Shown here: one piece after another, positions 18,261 to 28,143 of the stretch
Numbering within the stretch: the stretch's first letter is position 1
Layout: every line of letters begins with the position of its first letter
From: Chara braunii
Lineage: Eukaryota; Streptophyta; Charophyceae; Charales; Characeae
Direction: 5' to 3'
NCBI GenBank assembly: GCA_003427395.1
Contig: BFEA01000406.1
Span: 1,317,663 to 1,346,046, forward strand
DNA: 28,384 bases
Translations under genes and position numbers: made by a program
The notes under the pieces: model-generated
The model's database searches: none
What the model was told of the DNA's origin: nothing
What the model saw: only the letters and a program-made list of their open reading frames with translations

Positions 18261-18352
18261 ATCTGCTCATCCCGCTCCACAATCAACGTCTTATATGCTT
18301 TGACGGCCGCGTCCATTTCCAGCAGTGCCGACGCTGCCTCCTGTTTAGCAGC
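18261..18352 (-). CDS. Golgin-like coiled-coil protein, exon 2 of those visible
   Basis: A 92 nt exon of 30 codons plus two bases. Acceptor GCTAAAG at 18353-18354; donor AGAT|GTCAAT, a weak but GT-type site. It reads AAKQEAASALLEMDAAVKAY then KTLIVERDEQ, with AT left over; the G starting the exon at 17598 completes Met. It follows in phase from the exon at 19970-20098, which ends AAEEASK. Ala-rich, Glu/Lys-rich coiled coil. The donor is the weakest of the five, so an end a few bases away is possible, but only this one fits the next exon's phase. Confidence 0.67.
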
Positions 18353-18975
18353 CTTTAGCAGCAAACAATGAATTCGCCCCAAACAAGTGACCACATGCAT
18401 TCACCTCCAAGAAAAGTGAAGTGTTGTTGGATATAATAATAAACTTAAATAAAGTTAAATAAACAAACAATTCAATCAAAATGAGAAGCTGTAAAAAACA
18501 CAACTGCGAAGTTGTGCGAACAGCTCGTCAGCCTTCGTCCTCATGCATTCACCCGACAAAAGTGACCACATGCATTCACCCCCAGAAAAGATCCTACCGG
18601 CAGCAAAAAGGACTCTCTGGTCCAAAGCATGCATAATCAATTCCCCCCCCCCCCCCGAAAAAAAAGGCCCGACAAGTGCGACAACAACAGCAATGATTCC
18701 TTTTCAATACTTCAATACTTCAATACTTCAACTCATTCTGGCACCTTTCTTTTCACTTTTTTCTTTTTTCTTTTTAAAGGACGACACCTTCAGATATCAT
18801 CTTCGAACCGACCAGCCCCTGGTACTTCAAGACTTTAATTCACCTAGTTCCATTTGGATTCAAACTCAGATCGATATTTCAATTGTCAACAGTCCATTTG
18901 TGTACAACCTGAGCTGGGCCCATCCGTATTCTGGCACTCGTTTGCGAAAGCAAACAAGAGGAAACATGCATGCAT

Positions 18976-18979
<4 letters not shown>
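18353..18979. other. Intronic, nothing identified
   Basis: AT-rich with a C14 run at 18643-18656 and the tandem word TTCAATACTTCAATACTTCAA near 18710 (three CAATACTT units). No exon that keeps phase. Confidence 0.4.
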
Positions 18980-19022
<43 letters not shown>

Positions 19023-19032
19023 AGAGAGAGAA
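18980..19032. repeat. (GA)n microsatellite
   Basis: About 26 GA units with one AA interruption. Confidence 0.95.
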
Positions 19033-19498
19033 ACGTAACACAAGAACATGCAGGGCATGCACAATATCCGCGCATATTGAACGCAATCGACTGGCAAAAC
19101 AAAACAAAAAGTGAAGTGGACACGGACGGTACTCTTACGGGTGTTCGTGATCCGCAGCGCTAATCTTTGGTTAGCGGACACGAACGGGGACGGTGCTTAA
19201 TGGAACAATAGGAGGTTCTTGGGGAAATGGACTGTTTTATGACCGTAATATCATGAGATTGTACTTTTGTCGACTTAACATTTCTTCGACAGTAGTTTTT
19301 GGCTTCTCTGCATGTGTACGTGCGAGATTTCCTAACCACACTAACCACAAAAAAAAAGCAAAGCAGAAAAAAAGAAGAACACGCAGGGCGAACAAAAAGC
19401 CGCAGTCATCGCCCGTATGGATTTCTGCGACCGCACCCACACCAGGAGGGCTCGGGGACGCCCAAACCCCCTGCGTGTTCCATGGTGTGGGCCCGTCA

Positions 19499-19534
19499 CC
19501 CACACCAAGAAAATGACCTCCCTCTTGGTGTGGG
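19499..19534. repeat. 12 bp perfect hairpin in a GGTGTGGG-rich patch
   Basis: CCCACACCAAGA (19499-19510) pairs with TCTTGGTGTGGG (19523-19534) across a 12 nt loop. Further CCCACACC and GGTGTGGG words lie at about 19435-19490, so it looks like another GC-rich dyad module with its own word. Confidence 0.75.
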
Positions 19535-19610
19535 CGACCATCCCGGGCCCAAACACCCTGCAATTTTCATCGACTTCGTCACTGGGCTGCCGGTGTGAAA
19601 GCATAGAAAT

Positions 19611-19656
19611 GAATGCTCTTTAAAAAAAAAAAAAAAAAAAAAAAAGAATGCTCTTT
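19611..19656. mobile_element. Poly(A)-only insertion with 11 bp target-site duplication
   Basis: GAATGCTCTTT at 19611-19621 and 19646-19656 flanks 24 A residues with nothing else between. Interpreted as a retrotransposition event that copied only the tail. Confidence 0.75.
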
Positions 19657-19719
19657 GTCACCATCAATCAGTTTTCCAAGCTTATGAGGCTATCACCTAT
19701 GTAGAAAAGGCATTCTTCA

Positions 19720-19945
19720 GGGACGAGGGAAGGGAGGCAGGGACAGGGAGGGAACGAGGGGGGAAAAGCAATTGAGCGTGGGGAGGACAGGAGGAGAGGG
19801 AGGAGTGGAGGGGGTGAGGATAGGAGGGAAGAAGGAGGAGATGGGGGAGGATAGGAGGGGGGAAAGGCGGAAGGAGGGGCAAAGGGGGAAGGAGGGGAGG
19901 GGGGTGATGGGGGTGAGGGAGGGAATGTAGGATCGGGAGAGACAT
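19720..19945. repeat. Polypurine tract inside intron
   Basis: G/A-rich on the plus strand (GGGAGG, GGAGGGGG units). On the minus strand it is a CT-rich tract beginning about 25 nt downstream of the splice donor of the exon at 19970. Confidence 0.85.
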
Positions 19946-19969
19946 AGGGGGTGTGACTACATGCAGTAC

Positions 19970-20098
19970 CTTGGAGGCTTCCTCAGCAGCCGTAATCCGG
20001 TCGGAGCTCTTGGCCAGCTTGAGCTCATCGTCCTTCTTCTTAAGCAGGGCCTGTGCCCTCAGCTTGTACGAGGCATTATCCTTCTTCAACATGGCCAA
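19970..20098 (-). CDS. Golgin-like coiled-coil protein, exon 1 of those visible
   Basis: A 129 nt exon, 43 codons, phase 0 at both ends. Acceptor GTTGGCAG at 20099-20100 lies behind a TTG/TTGC-rich pyrimidine tract; donor AAG|GTACTG. It reads LAMLKKDNASYKLRAQALLK, KKDDELKLAKSSDRITAAEE, ASK. The YK.RAQALLKKKD.EL segment resembles a conserved stretch of plant and animal GRIP-type golgins, peripheral coiled-coil proteins that bind Arl1-type GTPases at the trans-Golgi through a C-terminal GRIP domain. No start codon belongs here, so at least one exon lies upstream, beyond the retrotransposon at 20752-28384. Codon choice is ordinary and the frame is clean. Confidence 0.77.
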
Positions 20099-20331
20099 CT
20101 GCCAACAACAACAACAGCAACAACAGGTAAAAACAACTAGCAAGATGGGAAAACAAGCAATGAAAGGTTAAGATTCTTAAGAAGAAAGAGGAAAAAGAAA
20201 AAGGATGGGAAAACAAACAAACAGTGATTGAATATATACTTGCGAGTGCATGTCGTGCGTGCATCTGCCTAACTGTGGTGCACTGTCGTAGCACCCATGC
20301 ATGGCGCGCAGAATGCAAAGCACCAAAGAAA

Positions 20332-20334
<3 letters not shown>

Positions 20335-20362
<28 letters not shown>

Positions 20363-20374
20363 AGGGGGGAAACA
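20335..20374. repeat. Poly(G) run
   Basis: About 28 G, then A and six G. Sequencing of such runs is error-prone, so length is uncertain. Confidence 0.9.
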
Positions 20375-20397
20375 ACACGTGATGTAATCATGTAAAA

Positions 20398-20750
20398 CCT
20401 AGGCTACCAGTTGTCCGAGATGGCAGGACGTCTTGGCCGGACAGTCAGGGAGGTCCCGGACGTCCGGGCCCGACAACTCCATTTCCAGCAGTTCAAAGCA
20501 CGAAAATAAAAATAAAAATGGGGGTCTTTATTACTCTGTAATTTTTTATTTTTTTTTAATTTGATAAAGAATTTCGATGTGACCCCAAGGCAGAAGTTGT
20601 TCAGTTTATTTTTCTGCATAACATAGTTTTTTCTTTTTTCTTTTTCTTTTTGGCATTCAGGATTGGACAGACTGCCTCGGGAGGACGTACGACTGGTTGT
20701 GCGACCGGACAACCCCGGACAGTCAGGGGGGGGGCCGGACATCATGCCCC
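20398..20750 (+). repeat. Repeat R2 copy, GC-AT-GC architecture
   Basis: Begins CTAGGCTACCAG as in the fold-back at 5991. A GC module at 20405-20480 holds the palindrome CCCGGACGTCCGGG and a GTTGTC/GACAAC outer pair. An AT-rich body (GATAAAGAATTTCGATGTGA, then CAGTTTATTTTTCTGCATAA) follows, and a second GC module at 20660-20750 has GGTTGT/ACAACC. The retrotransposon LTR begins directly after it. Confidence 0.7.
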
Positions 20751-20751
20751 G

Positions 20752-21653
20752 TGACATAGTTGCATTCAGACTCGACTTGTCCACACGTGAACAGCAGCAA
20801 ACAAACTGGCGACATGCGCCCACACAGTACTCAGAGATATCGCAACCAGATAAGAGTTCTCCTTCAATTGGCTATGGCGGCTGTGCGCCCAAACAACTCA
20901 CTGTTCACACTCTGGATCACCCTGGATGTCCCACGCACATCACTCTGAACACCCACACAGTACACACACACTGCACTCTATACTAAGCTATGGCAGCTAA
21001 GGCTGCCGCTACCTATCGCTATGGCTATCCTGCTTCACTCCCGCCCACTTCGTCTTCGGGCATACTGCAGACCTCCTTGCACAAGACGCTAAAGCAGCGC
21101 TTCCGCATGGCTTCCGCACGAATGAATGAATGGCTGGGCGCAGCCTCTTGCTTTATACTTCTGAGATGCGTTGGTCTGCCCTGTATCCCTTGGCCCACGG
21201 TGTGCACAGTCCCAGACGGTACTTGCTTGACTGGACCGGACTGGGTGGACTGGGACTGCTGACTGTACGTGGTGGACTGCCACCACTTGACCACTTGCCT
21301 CTGCCTAACGTAGGCTGACTCCGAAAGGCCACTTCTAGAACTCTCTGTTTTGGCCTTTCGGTACTGTAGCAGCTACGACTTTGCCCTTTCAGGTAAGTAG
21401 CAGCTACGACCTTGACCCTTCGGGCAGTCTACAGCTACGACCTCTAGACTGTCTAGGCATCTANCCGACAGGTCTACAGTTCGAATCTCTTCTACCCTGT
21501 AACCTACGAAATCCTACCTACCACTGGCGGTCCTACAGGTCGCAGGTTCAAATCTACGGGTTGACACCGGTACTGTACACAGGTAAGATGGGGAACTAGG
21601 GATCGAGCCCTGGGATCTGCATCAGCTACTGCGAACTGGTGAATACCGTTTCA
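20752..21653 (-). repeat. 3' LTR
   Basis: 902 bp, TGAAACGG at its 5' end (21653) and CTATGTCA at its 3' end (20752) in minus sense, so TG..CA. It begins 38 nt after the chromodomain stop codon, next to the purine-rich GGCTGGCAGGAG. A diverged relative lies at 11607-12501. The interior has three 31 bp repeats (21367-21450) and a plus-strand CAG|GTAAG word conserved in both copies. The paired LTR is beyond the window, so the boundaries rest on the TG..CA ends and comparison with the diverged copy. Confidence 0.7.
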
Positions 21654-21665
21654 CTCCTGCCAGCC
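21654..21665 (-). promoter_or_regulatory. Putative polypurine tract
   Basis: In minus sense GGCTGGCAGGAG sits directly before the LTR start TGAAACGG and after the last pol stop codon, where the plus-strand primer for reverse transcription is expected. It is not purely purine, so the call is tentative. Confidence 0.4.
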
Positions 21666-21691
21666 TAAATTCGAGGTCCTCCGAGAAAATT

Positions 21692-22048
21692 TCAGTCCAA
21701 GGCAGGACCTTTACCTCTCTGTTGTCTCTCGCAGGCCCGGACTATATCGGGAGCTGTCTCTAGAAGTTCAGATCTCGTAAACCAGCGGTCGTCTTCCAGT
21801 TCTTGATAACTAAAATGAACCTTGTACTGTTTCTGTGGACAACCCCTACCTCCAGTCCTGAAGACATCTTCAGCCACTATACCATCGATGTCATATCTTC
21901 CATCCATATCTGGTGGGATCATCGACCTACGGGATGGAAACTGATCACTTGTTTGACAAGGTAGCAACTTCGATGCATGGAAAACTGGGTAAGTGTGGAG
22001 GTGTGCTGGGAGTTCTATGGTGTAGGACGGCCCATCTTCTCCGCCTTT
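21692..22048 (-). pseudogene. Integrase C-terminus and chromodomain (frameshifted part of pol)
   Basis: The frame carries GGEDGPSYTIELPAHLHTYP, then the YPVFHASKLLP motif typical of gypsy integrase C-termini, and from about 21890 a chromodomain-like segment (YDIDGIVAEDVF, KQYKVHFSYQELEDDRWFTR) up to TGA at 21692-21694. Chromodomains in this position bind modified histones and bias integration toward particular chromatin. It is out of frame with the upstream integrase because of an extra base in the A4 run (T4 on plus, 22046-22049): LEVK continues as RRRRW in the upstream frame but as GGEDG here. One of the aromatic cage positions looks altered (Tyr-Asp start instead of the usual Trp or Tyr-x-Val), which I cannot judge without alignment. 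Confidence 0.85.
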
Positions 22049-23405
22049 TGACTTCCAAGACTGGCCACGGTCCTCTATAGGTGGGCAGTAACTTTTGCGA
22101 GATGTTCTCCTCAGGGGCAAACTCTTTAGAACTGACCCAGACTAAGTCGCCTACTTGAAACTGTGAGGGGCGACGATGCTTGTCGGCTTGCTCTATCATC
22201 TTATGCTGGGCCCTCCTGAGGTTTTCTACAACAGTAGCTAGTTCTTTTTCGTGTTGCATAGCAAACTCCCTGGTCCCGGGTGGCAATCTGTGAATCTGAT
22301 CCCGGTTGAGTCCTTCAAATGGTCTACGGGGCCTAAAGGACTTGTGCAGTTCGTTGGGAGTGCGGCAGGTGGACAGATGCACGCTACTATTGTATGCACT
22401 AGCTACTTTAGGCAGCATCTCATCCCAGTTAATCTGATCTGGCCTAATGTACATGCGCAGAACTTGCTGTAGGATCTTGTTCATCTGCTCTGTCTGACCA
22501 TTAGTCTCAGGATGGCGGCCGGACGACATCAACAACTTAGATCCATACACTCTCATGAGTTCTTGCCAGTTCTGGCTGGTGAAGCGACTATCTCTATCGC
22601 TAACTATTGACAGTGGGATTCCATTCTCACTCACCCAACAGTCAAAAGACTTCTGTATGACTAAATCAGTACGTGCCTCTGAAGGCAAAGGAACAAAAAC
22701 TGCGTACTTACTAAAACGGTCAACTATGACCATGACTTGGCTCTTGCCATGCCTGCTCTTGACCTGAGTGTCCATGAAGTCTATGGACACTGAGTCTCCC
22801 GGCTGATCCGGAATGGGCAAGGGTCTGAGGAGACCTAACGGGGCACGCGTAGAAGTCTTGTTACGCTGGCAGACTTTACAGCTGCGAACATACTCCACGC
22901 AGTCATTCTTCATTCCTGGCCAGGTATATGCGCGCATCAGATTGGCTAAAGTCTTCTGCCAACCGAAATGACCCTCTGTGTCGTGGCATTCTCCCAAAAT
23001 CAGACTACGGATCTCTTCACTATCGGGAATGCACAGGCGGTCAAATACATTAGTCTTCTCAAAAAGCAACCCTTCCGTAGTGCGGTAGTTTGGCTCAGTC
23101 TGTGGGGCCTCCTTGACCTTCTTGAGGAGGTCACTATAGATAGGGTCTTGTGCATAGGCTTCTCTAATCTTCTGCTGAAGGTCCTTTCCTATGTCTAAGT
23201 AATGCACTATTGCCCCGAAGTAATCAGCTCTCCTACTCAGAGCATCTGCAACTACGTTATACTTCCCCTTGACTGGCTTGAGCTCAAAGTCGTACTGATC
23301 TATCTCTGCGGCCCACCTAGTAAGCTTAGGTGTCATCTTGGCCTGCGTCTTTAACCATCTTAACGTCTCATGATCGGAATAGACTTTGAAGTGCCTCCCA
23401 AGCAA
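22049..23405 (-). pseudogene. RNase H C-terminal half and integrase (pol fragment)
   Basis: Starts just after an in-frame TGA (23415-23417). It has the RNase H segment VYSDHETLRWL and ADALSRR, then an integrase zinc module with H141, H146, C176 and C179 (counting from LGRHFKVYSD at 23405). The catalytic core has IDFMDTQVKS (D209), SDRDSRF (D270) and TNGQTEQMN (E306). D270 to E306 gives the D-35-E spacing typical of retroviral-type integrases. It joins cDNA ends to target DNA. The frame continues to 21945 only as frameshifted nonsense after about 22049. The zinc module's first His pair is closer together than usual (HDTEGH). Confidence 0.93.
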
Positions 23406-23414
23406 GTAGTGCTT

Positions 23415-25034
23415 TCAGTGTCCTAAGGCTTGTCTGAGAGCGTAGAGTTCCCTCTCATAGGTAGATGTCGCGACCTTCTTTGAAGGCATCCTGGCGGACA
23501 TGAACTCTACGGGTCTATAACCGTTCCCATCGTCTTGCTGCAACACCACGCCTATGCCGTATTGGCTAGCATCCGTAGGGACGACAAAGGGCAAGGACGG
23601 ATCGGCAACCTTAAGGATCGGGTACTCTATTAACGCCTGCTTTAACCTCTTCATGGCAGACGTGCAGTCCTTGTCCCACTTCCAGATGGTCTCTTTCCTC
23701 AACAATCTGCGAAGGGGCGCAGCGATGGTGGAGAAGTTCCTCACGAACTTCCTGTAGTAATTAGCTAAGCCCAGGAACGAGCGCAACTCTGTTAGCGTAC
23801 GTGGCGTGGGCCAATCTCTAATCGCTGCGATTTTACAATCTTCTGGTTTAACGCCGTCTCCGTCTACGACGTGGCCTAGGTATAAAACTTGGGTCTTTGC
23901 CCAATCGCACTTCTTTGCATTGATCTTGAAGTTAGCTTCCCTCAGCTTCTCCAAGACCTGCATGAGATGACCCTGGTGTTCTTGGAGGGCCTTACTAAAC
24001 ACTAGAATATCATCTAAGTAGACAACAACAAATCTATCTAACCATGGTCTAAACAAATCGTTCATGCAGCGCAGGAACGTAGTTGGCACACTGGTTGGTC
24101 CAAAGGGCATCACTATGAACTCATAGTGCCCATACCTAGTCAAGAAGGTTGTCTTATACTGATCATCAGGATGCACGTCTATCTGATGATATCCGGACTT
24201 CAAATCTATCTTGGAGAAATACTTCGCCCCCTGCACTCGATCTAAGAGATCGTCTATCCTAGGCAGTGGCTCAACATTCTTCACTGTAATAGCATTCAGA
24301 CCCCTATAGTTTATGCACATCCTCAACTCTCCCTCTTTCTTAGGAACAAAGAGAACAGGCGCTCCAAAAGGAGACGAACTAGGCCTAATCCAACCCTTCT
24401 CGAGGAGCTCGTCTAATTGCTTGCGAAGCTCCTCTAACTCCCGTGGGGACATCCTATACACAGTGCCCTTAGGACTTCTACTGCCAGGCTCTATCTCAAT
24501 GTGGTGCTGGATGGGCCGCGGTACCACTCCTATCGGCGGCTCAGTTAGGTCCTGGAACTTTTCCAGCAGCTTCGCAATCGCAGGGTCCATCGACTTTTCT
24601 TCCGTAGGCTCAGTCGCTGGCCTAACATAGGCAACAAAAACCTGTTGCTCCAATTTTTCCTTCTTCACTAATCTCGCGAACGCAGGAGCACTAAGGCAGC
24701 AATGTGCCAAGGGATTCTCTACTCCTGACACATGGAACAAGCGGGCAGTCTTGGCCTCACCTGAAGAACCAGGGAGCCTACACTCGTGCTCCTTCAAATG
24801 GAGCGTGGCCCCGGCTGCCTCTCCCCAATCCATCCACAGAACAATATCAAATGGGAGGCTGTCTTCTACGAGGAGAGTCAGGGAGTGGAGGACCTTCTCC
24901 ACTTTCCCATCTTTCTCTAGGCGGAAGTACGCCTGGACTCCCTCTACGTAATCCTCTACAACCATAGTACGATTGTCCGCGAGGATACTAACTATGGGGT
25001 CTGCTAGTTTCTGGACTTTAAGTCCCAACCTCAA
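23415..25034 (-). pseudogene. Reverse transcriptase and RNase H N-terminal half (pol fragment)
   Basis: 539 codons between TAG (25038-25040) and TGA (23415-23417). Residues 1-130 are the end of the protease region and a linker. RT spans about 180-370, with KIDLKSGYHQI (catalytic D277) and YLDD (339-342). The connection and RNase H start has TDASQYGIG (D488) and TYERELYALRQAL. The motif usually reading FGLTNAP is FGPTSVP here, an unusual substitution near the active-site region. The TGA replaces a codon in ALGH*KHYLLG, where a Trp is the common residue, giving W to stop. Copies retrotransposon RNA to DNA; inactive as it stands. Confidence 0.95.
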
Positions 25035-25037
25035 TTT

Positions 25038-25388
25038 CTACAGCGCTTTCTTACTAATATAGTTGCGGGTGGCCCCTGAGTCTACTAGGGCCCCTACTCT
25101 AACTCTAAAAATATCTGTATCTAGTAATGTAAGCTGTCCTTTATTCTCTTTCTTCATCTTGGCCCAGGCGGGCACCCTCTCCTTCAATTCATCAGCCACG
25201 CCTGTGAGGGAGGTGTCTAGAGAGACTCTAACACAAGCAGTCTCTGGACAGCGATCTAGACACCGGCCTGCAACCTCTGCCAGAGGCACATGTGGTGTGG
25301 GAGTCTCTTGCCGGCTAACGCTATGTTCCCCACATGGCCTAATGGTATGGGCAGTTGCTACCCCTACCGGCGGCTGCCTTTTGGCCCT
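25038..25388 (-). pseudogene. Aspartic protease region (pol fragment)
   Basis: In the same frame as RT but cut from it by TAG at 25038-25040. It contains the active-site motif ALVDSGATRNYIS near its end, preceded by about 90 residues including LAEVAGRCLDRCPETA. Retrotransposon proteases act as dimers and cleave Gag-Pol. The pol frame overlaps the end of gag (stop at 25364-25366) in a different frame, so gag and pol are related by a frameshift or one is shifted by an indel. The TAG sits at KKAL*KLRLG, six residues after the motif. Confidence 0.85.
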
Positions 25389-27397
25389 TGAGCAGTCGTC
25401 CGGCTCTCTCTATACTTAGGACAGTATTTGATGATATGGCCCGGGTCACCGCAGAAAATGCACTGGCCCCGGTCCAATCGTTGTTGCCATAAAGCTTGGT
25501 CCAGACCCAACGATTCCCAAGGCCTACCTTGCGGTAGCCCTGGATGCCATCCTCCTATCCTATAGGGAGACCTGTTCCTAAGACGATTTTGCGGGGGACC
25601 TTGACCCCTTCCTCCCGCTTGGCGGTTTCCTCCTCTGCCGCCAACCCCCTGATCGCCCTGGAACCAGCTCCCTGAGGCCCGGCCCCCTTGGCCCTAGCCT
25701 CGTCCTCCTCCTTGCGGCCTCCCTCCAGCCGCGACAGCAGCGTAAGTTCTCCCCTGGCCCACACCGTTGTCCTCCTCCTCTAACCCCTACTCAATCTGAT
25801 CGTAGGGGATCTCATCCACACTACCCTCGTCTAAAGTTAGGACAAGACTATCCTTAGTCTTCACTTGCCTAGAGATAGTGCGGCCCTTCCATTGCTTTCC
25901 CTTGTCCAAATCTTTGTGCCAGAAGGTGGAGACTGACACAGACTTTGCCTCAAAGGCCACCACTTCACGGCTAAGAGAATCGTAAGTGGTGGCAGGGTCT
26001 TCGCTCTTCGCGAAGAAGTGCCCGCGAAAAGCTTCGGGCATAGCTCTGTAAAAGAGCGCAACCAACTGGATCTCTGTAACCCCGTGGTAAGGGACAACTA
26101 CTAGTTCGTCCATTGTGCTCTTGAGTGCCCTGGCACTCTTCCACTTACGAGCATGCATCGTCTGGAGCTTATCTGAGGCCTTGACACTGCGAGCAACATC
26201 TGCAAATCGCTCGCGCAGCAATTTCATGAACTCAGCGAAGGGAGTGAATGACGAATAGGCAACTGCATCATCATTGCAGTTGGCGGCGTGAACTAGGGAC
26301 CTTGCAAAGCTGGCAGCTTCGTCTCTGAGCGCATGGATCGCAATCAAGACATGCTGATCCGGGGAGACCTGTTGCAGGTGCACATAGGTCTTGACATTGG
26401 CCTCCCAATTGTCAAAGTTTTCTTCCCTCTTTCCAGTGTAGGAATCAGGGAACTTAACTTTGACTGGCTCCCTACGAGGACGCGGCTCGCCCTCCTTGGG
26501 AGCTGCCACCTTGACGCCTTCGATGGCGCCAACACAAAAACGCTCAGTCTTCTCGAGGCGATGATTCACCTCGACTCCTACAGCTCCTACCAATTCGCGG
26601 GCAAATTCCCGGAACCCCATCCGCATCGAACGCACAGCTATGTCCTGACTTCGGCTAAACTCGTATTGTTGTTCTTGTACTCTCGCTAAATGCTCGACGC
26701 TCTGGGCAATGATATCCACCTTTTGTTGGAGGTCTACCTGGGGGGTCAATCGTAGAGTTAGTTTTTGCACCTCCTCCAGCTCTTTAACCGCCTCACTTGC
26801 CGCCTCCACTCTTCTTTTCTTCTCCCTCATCATTGCGAGTTTCCACACCATCCTCATTTCCATCGCCTGTCGCTTCAGAACATCTTCTTCTTCTTCCCAT
26901 TTCTTCATAGCGGCTTCCTGCTCATCCTTGGGGATATACATGGTTACCTCTTCGTCTTCGCCCAGGGATAAGTTGGCGACCCACTCCGAAATCCGTTTCT
27001 CCATCTCTTCGTCTTTGCTGCCACCGTGCTGCCCCCTCTTCCTTTGCAGTGGCGTTTCATCTTCCTCTTCTTCCTCTTCCACCTCTTTCATCTTCTCCTC
27101 TTCTTCTTTCTTTATTCTCTCCTTCTCCCTGGCCATCTCTTCCTCTATCTTCTTCAGCTTGGCCGCCTGCTCCTCCTGTAGGGCCTTCTTCTTGGCCTCT
27201 TTCTTCTCCTTTCTTNCCCTCAGGACGNCGNCCATCTTCTCCTCCTCCTCCTTCGTGTAAGGTTGGGTGGAAGTACCACCCCGAGTCCCTACTCTACACG
27301 TGAAAGTGGGCCAAAAGCCCAGAGGAAAGAGGAGACGCCATAGGGTCCCCCAGAGGGAGAACCCCACAAGCAGCCCATACATCGTATATTCATCCAT
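25364..27397 (-). pseudogene. Gag polyprotein with coiled coil and zinc knuckle
   Basis: ATG at 27397 opens 536 codons to TAG (25787-25789). The same frame continues through a second TAG (25694-25696) to a zinc knuckle at 25421-25462, CIFCGDPGHIIKYC (CX2CX4HX4C), and ends at TAG 25364-25366. Residues 7-32 are strongly hydrophobic (YGLLVGFSLWGTLWRLLFPL). Residues 50-120 and 160-250 are highly charged coiled coil. The retrotransposon Gag core begins at about 315 (VKFPDSYTGKREENFDNWEA). Three codons contain N. A Gly/Arg/Gln-rich linker precedes the knuckle. Gag packages the RNA in a virus-like particle. A start downstream of the hydrophobic stretch is possible. Confidence 0.9.
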
Positions 27398-28143
27398 CGT
27401 GGTATCAGGTGCACGACAAGAGTCCCACTCCTTACCACTTAGACCTACCCGGACACTGACCTACTGACTGACTCTCTAAGGTCACTACTCATAACTACTC
27501 TAAGGCTGTCACTACTGAACCAACAGCTGATCAGGAGGCATTTAAGGAGATCCCCCAAACTCCGCAAGAATTCTTTAACATCGCAGTCAGGACGACGTGA
27601 TCAGCATGGTTCTTCCTGGCGATTTCAGCCCACAACTCAGCCGTTCCGGCCTACTGTGCCACACCGAGCAGCCCGCCGGTCTGTACCGGTCCTTGGAGGG
27701 GTTCATATCCCTCGGGACAGCCGAGTCGTCAGACACAGATCATCAGCCTTACTAGGTCCGGTAGGGGAGTGGTTCAACCAGGCCTCAACACTTAAAGACG
27801 GCCTTCGTTTCAGCCCACAGCTCGGAGTTCGGACCCTCTACACTAAAACTGAGTAGACCTACCGGACAGTACCGATCATTGGGCTAGACGAGTTGTTTAA
27901 CGAGCGCTCGCCGCTCATGCCCAAGTCTCCAGCTGCCAGAGTAGAGATTAGTCCTACTAAGTCCCGTGCAGGTTTGGCAGCAAGGCCCTATCCTTCATCC
28001 ATACAGTCCTAACACCTAGGTCAAAAGAGACTCAATGCAGAAAGAGTAGACAGACAGACTCAGCAAGTACTGTGGGGTAGGTGCACATCCACAGGGTAAG
28101 GGGATAGGCTAAGGGTTCAGCGAGATATCACCAACTCCAGCTT
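27398..28143 (-). other. Retrotransposon leader / 5' untranslated region, no gene
   Basis: No protein-like frame and no match to the LTR at 20752-21653. In minus sense it lies just upstream of gag, so it is read as leader. No primer-binding site of the usual TGGTATCAGAGC type is seen in the correct orientation. Boundary with any 5' LTR is outside the window. Confidence 0.45.

Noticed and set aside
18500-18545. Possible micro-exon reading TKADELFAQLR on the minus strand
   Set aside because: In the phase required between the exons at 19970 and 18352 it hits TGA, and its donor (GTTGTG) is poor.
26709-27260. 183-codon plus-strand ORF opposite gag
   Set aside because: Antisense shadow of the charged coiled-coil region of gag (Ser/Leu-rich).
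27405-27417. TGGTATCAGGTGC, similar to an initiator-tRNA primer-binding site
   Set aside because: It is on the plus strand, while the retrotransposon reads on the minus strand, and it lies at the gag start codon rather than beside an LTR.
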